The notes under the pieces were generated by a model, which saw nothing but the letters and a program-made list of their open reading frames with translations, ran no database searches and had not been told where the DNA came from. A program made the position numbers and the translations under genes. This document shows positions 1 through 8,306 of a DNA stretch of 64,000 nucleotides, piece after piece. The stretch's first letter is position 1, and each line of letters opens with the position of its first letter. The DNA is from CAYMZZ01 sp046297935. GTDB lineage: Bacteria > Bacteroidota > Bacteroidia > Chitinophagales > Chitinophagaceae. The stretch lies in assembly GCA_046297935.1 (NCBI GenBank), contig JBKBHA010000002.1, positions 186,001 to 250,000 on the forward strand, given 5' to 3'.

Positions 1-187
1 CAACCAGTCCGGCCGCTTTTACCGCCGCCACCAATGTGGTATGGTCTTTCGAGTTTACCGCATTTTCCACAATGTTTTTCGTAGGATACATGGGGGCTCC
101 GCCTACTTCTACCGTCTTTTGTGCAAAGCTGGTTTGAAATGCAGCGAGAGACAACAACGCGAGTGCAACTAACTTGATCTTTTTCAT
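1..187 (-). CDS. Fasciclin-domain secreted protein (N-terminal part, cut by window edge)
   Basis: The ATG at 185-187 (minus strand) opens a frame that runs off the left edge; 62 residues are visible. Residues 1-22 form a typical signal peptide (MKKIKLVALALLSLAAFQTS, then FAQ before the cleavage site). The mature start contains PTKNIVENAVNSKDHTTLVA and AAVKAAGLV, the usual opening of a FAS1/fasciclin (beta-Ig-H3) domain. Such proteins are exported and thought to act in cell-surface adhesion; the substrate or partner is not known. The gene is divergent from the EVE gene. The identification rests on about 35 residues of the domain. Confidence 0.75.
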   Translation of the reverse strand, partial: MKKIKLVALALLSLAAFQTSFAQKTVEVGGAPMYPTKNIVENAVNSKDHTTLVAAVKAAGLV

Positions 188-349
188 AACGAAGAATTGA
201 ATAATTGGTTTAAAAAAATAGAAAATCGAAAAAATAATTAGAAAGTTGTGGGTAGCAGAAGAGTTGTCTTCATGGGTACGGATTTTTGTCTTTATGTAGA
301 AGGGTCGGCGTAAAATGTGCACGCGTACAGAAAATATACGCGCGGTTTT

Positions 350-357
350 TATTTTTG
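350..357 (+). promoter_or_regulatory. Candidate -7 box, EVE gene
   Basis: TATTTTTG matches the Bacteroidota -7 consensus TAnnTTTG exactly and lies about 64 bases before the EVE start codon. I see no TTTG at the usual 19-21-base spacing upstream, so this is a partial match. The 188-420 stretch holds no gene and presumably carries both divergent promoters. Confidence 0.35.
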
Positions 358-420
358 GATTGAGCCTTATCGTTTTTTTCTTAAGCTTTGGTAGATTTGC
401 CATCAATTAATTCATTGGCA

Positions 421-831
421 ATGGCATACTGGCTCATCAAATCGGAACCGTTTAAGTATTCATGGGAAAATTTTGAAAAGGATAAACAAACTTTTTGGGA
501 TGGAGTGCGCAACTATGCAGCACGGTTAAATTTGAGGGCCATGAAGAAAGGCGATCTCGCTTTTTTTTATCATAGCAATGAAGGCACCGAAATTGTGGGT
601 ATTGCAAAGCTGGTGAAGGAAGCTTATCAGGATCCCAGTACCGACGATGAGCGCTGGGTAGCCGTAGACGTGGCTGTGCATAAGAAATTAAAGAAGCCAG
701 TGACCCTGGCACAAATCAAGGCCGATCCCATGCTGAAAGAAATGGCGCTCGTGCGCCTTGGCCGTTTGTCGGTTCAACCCGTTACCGAAGAAGAATGGAA
801 ACGTGTGTTGCAACTGGCCGGAGAAAAATAG
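421..831 (+). CDS. EVE domain protein (PUA-like fold)
   Basis: A 136-residue protein that is almost entirely one EVE domain: MAYWLIKSEPFKYSWENF at the start, FWDGVRNYAARLNLRAM and KGDLAFFYHSNEGTEIVGIA in the middle. EVE domains are structurally related to PUA and YTH domains and are thought to bind modified bases in RNA or DNA; the target here is unknown. The open frame extends upstream to a TTG at 388, but the ATG at 421 gives the conserved family N-terminus. A strong terminator follows. It stands alone, with a divergent gene before it and a convergent one after it. Confidence 0.85.
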   Translation: MAYWLIKSEPFKYSWENFEKDKQTFWDGVRNYAARLNLRAMKKGDLAFFYHSNEGTEIVGIAKLVKEAYQDPSTDDERWVAVDVAVHKKLKKPVTLAQIKADPMLKEMALVRLGRLSVQPVTEEEWKRVLQLAGEK

Positions 832-858
832 CATGGCCGGCCATACAACATTTACTTC

Positions 859-899
859 AGCCCCACTCCCGCCGGTTTTGGGGCTTTTGTTTTTTTTTT
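859..899 (+). terminator. Rho-independent terminator after the EVE gene
   Basis: AGCCCC at 859-864 pairs with GGGGCT at 880-885 and is followed by a T-rich run to 899 (TTTG then ten Ts). Position and polarity fit the plus-strand EVE gene; the convergent CYTH gene ends at 905. Confidence 0.8.
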
Positions 900-904
900 G
901 ATGT

Positions 905-1423
905 TTAATCTGACGCTCCTAACAGGTCACTATAAGACCTGTCAATCAGATCCTGTTGCTGGATATTCAGCACCTGCATGTAGTGTGCACACTGGGCTTC
1001 AAGGGTTGATTGTTCCAGATCCCGGGTCAGGTTGCCCGCTTCAATTTCCACAAAATGGCCGAGTCCCGGCACTTCATCAATATGGAATTTAACGTTGTCG
1101 ATAAAGTAGATTTCCCGCTTTTTCTCGACCACTACTTTCACGCCCAGCGCAGCAACCAGGATCGATTTCATTTTTGCCGGATCATTGACCGGTAGTAATT
1201 CGAAGCTGGATGCCTTTGGACCTTCCTGATTGGCGCGGCGATAATATATGAGATTGTTTTCGATGTTACCCTCACGCAGTTTCAGGCGACCTTCCTTTAC
1301 GTGAAAGTAACTATCGGTCTGATGGTCGGTGCCTTTGAAAACCGCCTGATGGCTGTTGAGCCATTCGCGTACAAATTGAGGGTTGCTGCAACGCGCTTTG
1401 ATTTCTATATTCAGGAAAGCCAT
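905..1423 (-). CDS. CYTH domain protein (class IV adenylate cyclase / triphosphatase-like)
   Basis: 172 residues, the length of a single CYTH triphosphate-tunnel domain. Visible features are the N-terminal strand FLNIEIKAR, DSYFHVKEGRLKLREG, LIYYRR, and near the end FHIDEVPGLGHFVEIE. CYTH enzymes bind triphosphates with metal through alternating acidic and basic residues; members are class IV adenylate cyclases, thiamine triphosphatases or tripolyphosphatases, and sequence alone does not say which. The first acidic residue of the usual ExExK signature is Asn here (N-I-E-I-K), so activity may differ. The frame extends nine codons upstream, but the ATG at 1423 gives the conserved start. Confidence 0.8.
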   Translation of the reverse strand: MAFLNIEIKARCSNPQFVREWLNSHQAVFKGTDHQTDSYFHVKEGRLKLREGNIENNLIYYRRANQEGPKASSFELLPVNDPAKMKSILVAALGVKVVVEKKREIYFIDNVKFHIDEVPGLGHFVEIEAGNLTRDLEQSTLEAQCAHYMQVLNIQQQDLIDRSYSDLLGASD

Positions 1424-1435
1424 ATGGTAAAAATA

Positions 1436-1467
1436 AAATGAGGCCGGCAATTAAACCGACCTCATTT
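1436..1467 (-). terminator. Terminator of the DUF3052-like gene
   Basis: A twelve-base stem with one mismatch (AAATGAGG.CGG against CCG.CCTCATTT) and an eight-base loop. Read on the minus strand it is followed by TTTTATTTTT. It lies just past the stop at 1491 and just upstream of the CYTH start codon, so CYTH probably has its own promoter or relies on read-through. Confidence 0.7.
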
Positions 1468-1490
1468 AAGAATAATGTGGAATAAGTGAA

Positions 1491-1934
1491 CTAGTCAGCC
1501 AGAGCCGCTGCGCGTTTGCGTGCAGTAGGTGCTGGTGCCGCCACTTCTTCTTCAGCCTTAACGAAACGCATCGCGCTCCATACATGGTCGAGTTCGATCC
1601 GTTCAATACTTTCATAACCTTCGCAGGTGAGCCTGTTCCAGCTGCATTCGCGATTCAGATCGGTTACAATCTTCGACGTTGCTTTTGGATAGGCAACCCA
1701 AAACTTCGATTCGCATTTCAGTGAAGGCATCACATCTTTCAGAATGCCATTCAACTGATTTTCGTTGACGGCAAATACCAGCGCAAAATCAATCTTCCGG
1801 TTTTTGAGGAGCGGGGTCATGTTTTTGCAGAATGATAACTTGCTGAACTGCTTTTCGATGGAGGAGGGTAAGCCCTGAATTAGAAGATTTTTTTCGTCTG
1901 TCAGTTGTAACTTTTCAAAAACTGTTGGTAACAT
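1491..1934 (-). CDS. DUF3052-like conserved protein
   Basis: 147 residues, no signal peptide or membrane segment. The central part (IDFALVFAVNENQLNGILKD, then KFWVAYPKATSKIVTDLNRE and LDHVWSAMRFVK) has the pattern of the DUF3052 family, small cytoplasmic proteins of unknown function. The C-terminus is a low-complexity Ala/Pro/Arg tail (EEVAAPAPTARKRAAALAD). It is flanked by its own candidate promoter and terminator, so it is probably monocistronic. The family assignment is from pattern memory and no function should be inferred. Confidence 0.6.
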   Translation of the reverse strand: MLPTVFEKLQLTDEKNLLIQGLPSSIEKQFSKLSFCKNMTPLLKNRKIDFALVFAVNENQLNGILKDVMPSLKCESKFWVAYPKATSKIVTDLNRECSWNRLTCEGYESIERIELDHVWSAMRFVKAEEEVAAPAPTARKRAAALAD

Positions 1935-2016
1935 ACTTTAAAACGATTTTAAGGGTTCCCAACAATGGACACTTTTATAAGGTCCTGATTGTCAGAGTTC
2001 TCATATGCAGGGACGG

Positions 2017-2024
2017 CAAAGATA
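2017..2024 (-). promoter_or_regulatory. Candidate -7 box, DUF3052-like gene
   Basis: On the minus strand this reads TATCTTTG, an exact TAnnTTTG match 83 bases before the ATG at 1934. No -33 box is apparent. Confidence 0.35.
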
Positions 2025-2061
2025 CGAATTTCTGCCGGGAATGCCACCCTGCTACAAACAA

Positions 2062-2093
2062 AAATCGCGTCCGGGCTGTTGCGGACGCGATTT
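2062..2093 (-). terminator. Terminator of the M48 protease gene
   Basis: A perfect twelve-base stem (AAATCGCGTCCG with its complement) and an eight-base loop; on the minus strand the stem is followed by TTTTGTTTG. It lies 22 bases past the stop codon of the M48 gene. Confidence 0.85.
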
Positions 2094-2114
2094 CTTGTTG
2101 TGGATCAAACGACG

Positions 2115-2927
2115 TTAGTTGCTCACGGGCTTGTAGTATTTCAATGCCTCGGGCATATATTTTTCCAATTGTTCTTTTCTACGGCCTTCCGAAGGGTGGG
2201 TACTCAGGAATTCTGGTGGCTTTTGTCCCCCTCCTGCCTTCTCCATCCGATCCCAAAGTGCAATGGCTTCACGTGGATTATATCCGGCCATGGCGGTAAA
2301 CATAAGGCCATAGCGGTCTGCCTCCAGTTCGTGTTTGCGGGAAAATGGCAAAACGCCCAATACATTTGAACCAACGCCGTAGGCTGTCAGGAAGAGGTTT
2401 TGAGTTGCAGCGGGTTTGTTGGCCAGAGCTACACTAAGTGCTGCTCCCAATCCCTGCTGTGCCATACCCTGACTCATGCGTTGGTTACCGTGCTGTAAAA
2501 GCGCATGGCATACTTCGTGGCCCATAACGGCAGCCAGAGCTGCTTCGTTTTGGGTGATAGGAAGCAGACCCGTATACACTACTATTTTACCACCGGGCAT
2601 ACACCAGGCGTTCACAGCGGGATCATCCACCAGTTTTACTTCCCAGTTAAATCCCTGGAGCTTGTCGGCAATTCCTTTTTCTTTATAATAAGATTCCACG
2701 GCAGCAGTGATCCTGCGGCCCACCCGCTGCACCATTTCTGCATCTTTGTTGTTGGTGCTTGCAATCACTTTACTTGACGATAGGAAACTGGTATATTCCT
2801 GAGTGGCCATGGCCTGCAGTTGTTCCTCTGGCAATAATGTAAACTGGCTTTTTCCGGTGAGCGGGTTAGTGCTGCAACCTGCAGCAATGAGCCCGGCAGC
2901 AACCAACGACAAGAATACCCTTTTCAT
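2115..2927 (-). CDS. M48-family zinc metalloprotease, lipoprotein
   Basis: 270 residues. The N-terminus MKRVFLSLVAAGLIAAGCS is a lipoprotein signal peptide with lipobox AAGC, so the protein is anchored in the envelope. The metal site is HEVCH (HExxH) in VMGHEVCHALLQHGNQR, and the third ligand is in the downstream ELEADRYG. This is the layout of M48C peptidases such as LoiP/YcaL and BepA-like quality-control proteases of the periplasm. No TPR region follows, so it is the short form. It is terminated by a strong hairpin. plsY and prmA lie upstream on the same strand with gaps of 89 and 74 bases, so co-transcription is possible. Confidence 0.9.
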   Translation of the reverse strand: MKRVFLSLVAAGLIAAGCSTNPLTGKSQFTLLPEEQLQAMATQEYTSFLSSSKVIASTNNKDAEMVQRVGRRITAAVESYYKEKGIADKLQGFNWEVKLVDDPAVNAWCMPGGKIVVYTGLLPITQNEAALAAVMGHEVCHALLQHGNQRMSQGMAQQGLGAALSVALANKPAATQNLFLTAYGVGSNVLGVLPFSRKHELEADRYGLMFTAMAGYNPREAIALWDRMEKAGGGQKPPEFLSTHPSEGRRKEQLEKYMPEALKYYKPVSN

Positions 2928-3016
2928 GATTTTAATGTTTAAATAGCTGATTCAATCATTGTACCAAAGCGGTCATGAATCAGGCAGGAAAGGTAGGAAT
3001 TTTGCCGGAAAGCTTT

Positions 3017-3670
3017 TTATTCGCCGCGACGGCGCTGACGTCGGCGATCACGATATTTCAGGATGGGAACCTTGCTTTCGCTGCCGCGTAAAAGGCGACC
3101 GATATTTTTCTGATGTGTGAGCACCACCATCAAAGCCACAGCGATGGCGAACACGCGGTACATATCATTCTCAACGTTGAAAACGATCAGAATGAAAACG
3201 GGAAATGCAACGCTGGCAAGTATGGAACTGAGCGATACAAAACGCGTGAGGTATAAAACAAAGAGGAATACTGCGGAGCAACTAAGTGCAGTGAGTGGCG
3301 AAATGCCCAGCACTAATCCAAATAATGTGGCTACGCCCTTACCGCCACGGAAATCAGCCCAGATTGGGAAAATATGACCTACTACTGCAGCCAGGCCAAG
3401 ACCTACCTGTAGATTCGTGAGGCGGATATCGCTTTCTACATAGTCAGGTAGAAGCAGGGCCAGCTTTACTGCTATGATCCCTTTTAGCATATCAGCCACC
3501 ATCACAATCGTTCCCCATTTGGGGCCCAGCACTCGATATGTATTTGTTGCGCCGGCATTGCCGCTACCGTAGTCGCGGATATCTATACTGAAAAAATAAC
3601 GACCCACCCACACCGAGCTCGGAACGCTACCAATCAGATAAGCCAGAACAATCAACAAGAGTTCATTCAT
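3017..3670 (-). CDS. plsY: Glycerol-3-phosphate acyltransferase PlsY
   Basis: 217 residues, a five-helix integral membrane protein. PlsY transfers the acyl group from acyl-phosphate to glycerol-3-phosphate, the first acylation of phospholipid synthesis at the inner membrane. The three family motifs are visible: the N-terminal YLIGSVPSS, DYGSGNAGATNTYRVLGP, and GHIFPIWADFRGGKGVATLFG. The C-terminus is a short basic tail (RDRRRQRRRGE). It lies between prmA and the M48 protease. Confidence 0.95.
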   Translation of the reverse strand: MNELLLIVLAYLIGSVPSSVWVGRYFFSIDIRDYGSGNAGATNTYRVLGPKWGTIVMVADMLKGIIAVKLALLLPDYVESDIRLTNLQVGLGLAAVVGHIFPIWADFRGGKGVATLFGLVLGISPLTALSCSAVFLFVLYLTRFVSLSSILASVAFPVFILIVFNVENDMYRVFAIAVALMVVLTHQKNIGRLLRGSESKVPILKYRDRRRQRRRGE

Positions 3671-3744
3671 AGAACCTTGGGGGTTGAAGTTGAACTACGA
3701 AAATACGATTTTTTTCCAAGCTGGTAACGATTTATTAACACTGC

Positions 3745-4581
3745 CTATTGCGTGCGGCTGGCGGAAAGTCTGAGACAGAGCCAGTTATCGCGCTCCATAC
3801 GGCTGATTACTGCGAGGCCCTGTATAGCGGCAGCCAGGGATATGTCCGCTTCATCGGTGCTTAACAATCCACTCAATAGCAACACGCCATTTTTCTGAAG
3901 ACGTGAAACAAGCGCAGGCAGATTCTCCAGAATAATATGCTTGTTGATATTAGCGAGTATAAGGTCGAACTTTTTACCGATGGGGTCTACCCTGTCGGCC
4001 AGCGCGATCGTGACCCGGCTGCATTTATTTCGTTCTAAGTTTTCCTTTGCATTTTCAATGCTCCAGGAATCGTTGTCTATTGCCTCTACCTCGTCGGCGC
4101 CAAGCTTCTCAGCCAGAATAGCCAGTACGCCGGTGCCGGTTCCAAAATCGAAGGCCGATTTAATTTCATCAGACCAATGCAGATCTCGCATGGCCAGCGT
4201 CATGAGCCAGGTGGTGGCGTGGTGTCCGGTGCCAAAGCTCATCTTCGGTGTAATCAGCAGTTCCAACTGCACGCCTGTTGCTGGAGGATGAAAGTCGGCC
4301 CTGATACAAAGAAAATCCTCGACAAATACAGGCTTGAAGTTAGATTCCCATTCCGCATTCCAGTTGCGTTCTTCCAGATCCTGTTTTTCGAAGTCCAGGT
4401 TCCATGTTTCCGACAACAATGCCCAGTCGAAATCAAGTGCATCTGTATGGGGAATATAGGCCAGCAGGTCGTTATCCCGTTCTTCAAATCCATCGAATCC
4501 CAGCTCGCTAAGCAGGGCAATCAGCTCTTCTGTTTTTTCTGCAGTCAGATTGTTGAATCGCACCTGGGTGTGTTTGGCCAT
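3745..4581 (-). CDS. prmA: Ribosomal protein L11 methyltransferase PrmA
   Basis: 278 residues. The N-terminal domain recognises L11 and the C-terminal Rossmann domain binds SAM. Visible motifs are MSFGTGHHATTWLMTLAM, the SAM loop FDFGTGTGVLAILAEKLGA, EAIDNDSWSIENAKEN and the NPPY-like DLILANINKHIILE. It trimethylates ribosomal protein L11. The start ATG at 4581 gives a protein somewhat shorter than the proteobacterial enzyme, as usual in Bacteroidota. It follows the pnp terminator on the same strand. Confidence 0.92.
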   Translation of the reverse strand: MAKHTQVRFNNLTAEKTEELIALLSELGFDGFEERDNDLLAYIPHTDALDFDWALLSETWNLDFEKQDLEERNWNAEWESNFKPVFVEDFLCIRADFHPPATGVQLELLITPKMSFGTGHHATTWLMTLAMRDLHWSDEIKSAFDFGTGTGVLAILAEKLGADEVEAIDNDSWSIENAKENLERNKCSRVTIALADRVDPIGKKFDLILANINKHIILENLPALVSRLQKNGVLLLSGLLSTDEADISLAAAIQGLAVISRMERDNWLCLRLSASRTQ

Positions 4582-4617
4582 GGTTCAAATTATTGATAGG
4601 AATCTAATTCAAAAAAA

Positions 4618-4639
4618 ACTCCCGCCAACTGGCGGGAGT
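4618..4639 (-). terminator. Rho-independent terminator of pnp
   Basis: ACTCCCGCC and GGCGGGAGT form a perfect nine-base stem with a four-base loop. On the minus strand the stem is followed by a run of eight Ts. It lies 35 bases past the pnp stop. Confidence 0.9.
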
Positions 4640-4673
4640 AATGTGATTCTGAAGCGTTTAACTACCGCTTATT

Positions 4674-6974
4674 TTAGTCGGCACCATTACCATTGTTGCC
4701 CGCATTTTCGTCGCGAGGGCCACCACGGTTAGGACGAGGGCCTCTGTCGCGATAGTCGCGTGAACCTCTGTCGCCACCGCGGTCGCGTTGATCGCGATGT
4801 TCGCGGGGTGGACGCGCCTCCTGTTCTTCTTCACCCGGGCGGGGCTCAGGTTTTGGAATAAGCGCCTTGCGGCTTAGTTTAAACTTGCCCGATTTAGGAT
4901 CGGTACCAATTAGTTTTACTTTAAAGGTATCACCTTCGTTCACCACGCCATCAAGTGTTTCCAGTCGTTTCCAGCTTATTTCGCTGATGTGTACCAGACC
5001 TTGTTTGCCCGGGAGGAATTCAACAAATGCTCCGAACGGCATCACTGATTTTACAACAGAGTCATACACCTCTCCTACCACTGGTACGGCTGTGATGCTC
5101 TTGATCCAGGCTTCCGCCTTGTCTACACCTTCTTTGGCTACACCAAATATGCTTACTTCACCGCGGTTGTTGACTTCCTCAATATTGATGGTTGTGCCGG
5201 TTTCGCGCTGCATTTCCTGAATGACTTTACCACCAGGTCCGATTACCGCGCCAATGAATTCACGCTCAATGTACAGTTTCACCATACGGGGAGCATGAGG
5301 CTTCACTTCGCTACGTGCTGAGTCGATACATTGGTACATGGCGTCGAGGATGTGCAGACGTCCGCGGCGGGCCTGTTCCAATGCTTCCTTCATCACTTCC
5401 ATGCGAAGGCCGTCTACTTTAATATCCATTTGTACACCGCAAATACCATCGCGAGTACCGGTTACCTTAAAGTCCATATCACCCAGGTGATCTTCATCGC
5501 CCAGAATATCGGTAAGAATTGCGTATTTGTCGCCTTTGGTGATCAGTCCCATTGCCACGCCCGAAACGTGTTTCGGAATAGGGACACCGGCATCCATCAG
5601 AGCCAGTGAGCCTGCACAAACCGTTGCCATGGAAGATGATCCATTCGACTCGAGAATATCGCTTACCACGCGAACGGTGTAAGCGAAATCGCCGGTGGGC
5701 ATCAGTTGCTTAAGAGACCGCATGGCCAGGTTGCCATGACCAACTTCGCGGCGGCTTTGTCCGCGCATCATTTTCACTTCACCTGTTGAGAATGGCGGGA
5801 AATTATAGTGCAGGTAGAACTTCGACTCGAAAGAATGAGCCGCGCTTTCTACCAGTAATTCATCTAAAGCAGTTCCTAAAGTAACTGTTGTAAGCGATTG
5901 TGTTTCACCACGAGTAAACAATGATGCTCCATGTGGAGAAGGCAACACATCTACTTCCATATCCAGGGCACGAACCTGATCGAGGCTGCGGCCATCAAGA
6001 CGAACGCGTTCGTCCAGGATCATGTCGCGAACCACATCATACTGCAGGTCGCTGTAGTAGTTCATAGCCATGCGCTTCACATCGTCGGCCAGGGATTCCC
6101 CTTCTGCCAGTCCGGCTTTCAGGTGTTCAACCAATTCATCTTTAATGGCGCTGAATCGATCGCTGCGGTCGTGTTTGGCCAGCGCAGCTTTTGCCACTTC
6201 GTACACTTTGGGCTGAGCAAAAGCGTATACTTTTTGCTTCAGTGCTTCGTCGCTGGCTGGTTTGGTATAATCGCGTTTGCTGGTTACTCCGGCCAGTTGG
6301 CGGAGTTCTTCCTGTGCCTTGATCTGGATGCGGATGGCATCGTGAGCCAGTTCGAGTGCTTTCACGAGATCGTCTTCACTACATTCTTTTGCTTCACCTT
6401 CCACCATCATCAGGTTCTTTTCTGTGGCGGCAATCAGAAATTCCAAATCTGATTGCTCCAGTTCAGAACGGGTGGGGTTAATGATGAACTGACCGTTCAC
6501 CCGGCCGATACGTACCTCGGAAATGATTTCCTTGATGGGAATATCAGAAACGGCGAGAGCTGCAGATGCGGCCAGGCAGGCCATGGCATCGGGCAGTATT
6601 TCAGCATCGCTTGAAATAAGCGTTACAAGTACCTGTACTTCACAGAAATAATCTTCCGGAAACAAAGGCCGAAGCGCGCGATCGATCAGGCGGCTGGTAA
6701 GGATTTCGTAATCATTCAGTCGGGCTTCTCTTTTGAAAAAAGAGCCAGGAATGCGGCCGGCTGAAGCAAATTTTTCCTGATAGTCTACAGTAAGTGGGAA
6801 AAAGCTTTGTCCTTCTTTGGGCTCTTTGGTGGCTACCACCGTGGCCAGGATCATGCAATTGCCCATGGAAACGGTAACGGCACCATCGGCCTGACGGGCC
6901 AAACGGCCCGTTTCGATGGTTGCCATACGTCCGCCACCTATATCAAATGTCTTGCGAATGGGTTGCTGTAACAT
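4674..6974 (-). CDS. pnp: Polyribonucleotide nucleotidyltransferase (PNPase)
   Basis: 766 residues. PNPase degrades RNA 3'-to-5' by phosphorolysis and acts in mRNA turnover. Two RNase PH domains (about 10-140 and 320-540) are followed by a KH domain (FIGAVIGPGGKVIQEM, near 565) and an S1 domain (GEVYDSVVKSVMPFGAFVEF, near 630-700). The catalytic core signature GDMDFKVTGTRDGI is present. The last 60 residues are an Arg/Gly/Asp-rich disordered tail with RD and RG repeats, longer than in E. coli PNPase and likely to aid RNA binding. It lies downstream of rpsO on the same strand, the order also seen in E. coli. Confidence 0.97.
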   Translation of the reverse strand: MLQQPIRKTFDIGGGRMATIETGRLARQADGAVTVSMGNCMILATVVATKEPKEGQSFFPLTVDYQEKFASAGRIPGSFFKREARLNDYEILTSRLIDRALRPLFPEDYFCEVQVLVTLISSDAEILPDAMACLAASAALAVSDIPIKEIISEVRIGRVNGQFIINPTRSELEQSDLEFLIAATEKNLMMVEGEAKECSEDDLVKALELAHDAIRIQIKAQEELRQLAGVTSKRDYTKPASDEALKQKVYAFAQPKVYEVAKAALAKHDRSDRFSAIKDELVEHLKAGLAEGESLADDVKRMAMNYYSDLQYDVVRDMILDERVRLDGRSLDQVRALDMEVDVLPSPHGASLFTRGETQSLTTVTLGTALDELLVESAAHSFESKFYLHYNFPPFSTGEVKMMRGQSRREVGHGNLAMRSLKQLMPTGDFAYTVRVVSDILESNGSSSMATVCAGSLALMDAGVPIPKHVSGVAMGLITKGDKYAILTDILGDEDHLGDMDFKVTGTRDGICGVQMDIKVDGLRMEVMKEALEQARRGRLHILDAMYQCIDSARSEVKPHAPRMVKLYIEREFIGAVIGPGGKVIQEMQRETGTTINIEEVNNRGEVSIFGVAKEGVDKAEAWIKSITAVPVVGEVYDSVVKSVMPFGAFVEFLPGKQGLVHISEISWKRLETLDGVVNEGDTFKVKLIGTDPKSGKFKLSRKALIPKPEPRPGEEEQEARPPREHRDQRDRGGDRGSRDYRDRGPRPNRGGPRDENAGNNGNGAD

Positions 6975-7077
6975 AGAAATTGATTAATACGGTTATGCAG
7001 CGATTGGAAGTAAGTGTGCAGCAAAAAGCCTTTTTGGCCGTGAATTGGCTTTACAAAATGGCTGGGGCTAAAAACAG

Positions 7078-7110
7078 TTATTCCCAAATCCGGATAGAAT
7101 TTGGGAATAA
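7078..7110 (-). terminator. Hairpin between rpsO and pnp
   Basis: A perfect twelve-base stem (TTATTCCCAAAT with its complement) and a nine-base loop. On the minus strand it is followed by CTGTTTTTAGCC. It may terminate rpsO or act as a partial terminator or processing site upstream of pnp; the sequence does not decide between these. Confidence 0.7.
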
Positions 7111-7202
7111 TCGTATATCAGTTCCGCCAACAACTCGATTAAAGGCGATTTATCTGAGTAAACAACTCTTTCCCAATCTCCGTCTGCGCGTGATGGGAGG
7201 AG

Positions 7203-7472
7203 TTATTTTCTGATTCCGAGCTTCTCGATCAACTGGCGATAGCCTGTGAGGTTATGTTTTTGCATGTAGTTCAGCAAGCGTTTGCGCTTACCAACCAATT
7301 GCATCAAACCGCGGTGAGTAGAAAAATCTTTTTTGTTCACCTGCAGGTGTGAGCTGATCTGGCTGATACGTTCAGTCAGTTGTGCAATCTGACCTTCAAT
7401 AGAGCCGGTGTTGCTGGCTTTTCCGCCGAACTCAGCAAAGATCTGGCTGGTTTTTTCTTTAGTAAGAGGCAT
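7203..7472 (-). CDS. rpsO: 30S ribosomal protein S15
   Basis: 89 residues, the standard length. S15 binds 16S rRNA at the central-domain three-way junction and is a primary assembly protein. Visible motifs are SIEGQIAQLTERISQISSHL, the rRNA-binding HRGLMQLVGKRKRLLNYM, and YRQLIEKLGIRK at the end. The ATG at 7472 lies about 55 bases from a well-formed promoter. The next gene on the same strand is pnp. Confidence 0.97.
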   Translation of the reverse strand: MPLTKEKTSQIFAEFGGKASNTGSIEGQIAQLTERISQISSHLQVNKKDFSTHRGLMQLVGKRKRLLNYMQKHNLTGYRQLIEKLGIRK

Positions 7473-7527
7473 CTTTGTTTTGTTTAAGGAGTCATCCGAT
7501 TATTTTCCTAAAATTATTTTGTGGCGG

Positions 7528-7558
7528 CAAAGGTAAGACAAGTACAGGGATTGACAAA
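7528..7558 (-). promoter_or_regulatory. rpsO promoter
   Basis: On the minus strand TTTG (7558-7555) is followed, after exactly 19 bases, by TACCTTTG (7535-7528). This matches the Bacteroidota sigma-ABfr consensus TTTG-N19-TAnnTTTG in both boxes and in spacing. It is the only candidate in this window with both boxes. Confidence 0.7.
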
Positions 7559-7684
7559 ATTAAGCTTGGCAACCGACCACCCTTTTCGGCCTGTTTTTCG
7601 GCAACGGCCGTCAGCTGGCCGGTTGCCATCGCATTTCTTAGGCAAAGCTCGTTTTTGTAGACTGTTTTCCAACAGCTTAACCCC

Positions 7685-7692
7685 TATTTTTG
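7685..7692 (+). promoter_or_regulatory. Candidate -7 box, miaE
   Basis: TATTTTTG lies only four bases before the ATG at 7697. If used, transcription would begin at or next to the start codon, giving a leaderless or nearly leaderless mRNA. The only possible -33 element is a weak CTG 20 bases upstream. Confidence 0.35.
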
Positions 7693-7696
7693 CTTT

Positions 7697-8305
7697 ATGG
7701 AGCTATCTGAAGACAGCAGGGCTATACTAGGCTTACAGTTGCCAACCGATCCACGATGGGTTAACCTGGCGGGCATTTCGCTGGAAGCTATACTGACAGA
7801 CCATGCCTATTGTGAACAAAAGGCAGCCACCTCCTGCATAAGCCTGATACAGCGCTATAGCGACCGGGAGAAACTGATTACCGAACTTGCTCCTATTGTG
7901 ACGGAGGAATGGGGACATTTTCGACTGGTACTGGCTGAACTGCACAAGCGGGGCCTGAAGCTGGGGCGGCAGCGAAAGGATGTGTACGTGAACAAGCTGA
8001 TCGATTTTCAGCGGACCGGTGGTCGCCTGGAAGACCGCTTGCTGGACCAACTGCTGACGATGGCGCTGATTGAAGCCAGAAGTTGCGAGCGATTCAAGCG
8101 CCTGAGCGAAGGCCTTACAGATCCATACCTGCAGCAATTCTATCGCCGATTTATGGAAAGTGAAGCCGGCCATTACACGCTGTTTATTGAATTAGCCGAA
8201 ACATATTTACCCAAAGAGCAAGTGCGGAGTCGTTGGAAGGAATGGCTGGCATACGAAGCCGAAATCATGAAGAGTCAGGAGCTCAGGGGAGATCGAATTC
8301 ATTAG
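7697..8305 (+). CDS. miaE: tRNA 2-methylthio-N6-isopentenyladenosine-37 hydroxylase MiaE
   Basis: 202 residues with a ferritin-like diiron four-helix bundle. MiaE hydroxylates the isopentenyl group of ms2i6A37 in tRNAs. The diiron ligands lie in the repeated E...ExxH patterns: LTDHAYCEQKAA, VTEEWGHFRLVL, LIEARSCERFKR and MESEAGHYTLFIELAE. The start ATG at 7697 gives the expected N-terminus. It is a single gene whose stop codon abuts a repeat element, divergent from rpsO. Confidence 0.93.
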   Translation: MELSEDSRAILGLQLPTDPRWVNLAGISLEAILTDHAYCEQKAATSCISLIQRYSDREKLITELAPIVTEEWGHFRLVLAELHKRGLKLGRQRKDVYVNKLIDFQRTGGRLEDRLLDQLLTMALIEARSCERFKRLSEGLTDPYLQQFYRRFMESEAGHYTLFIELAETYLPKEQVRSRWKEWLAYEAEIMKSQELRGDRIH

Positions 8306-8306
8306 A

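Noticed and set aside
388..420. Upstream extension of the EVE protein from a TTG
   Set aside because: The conserved family start MAYWLIKSEP begins at the ATG at 421; the added residues match nothing.
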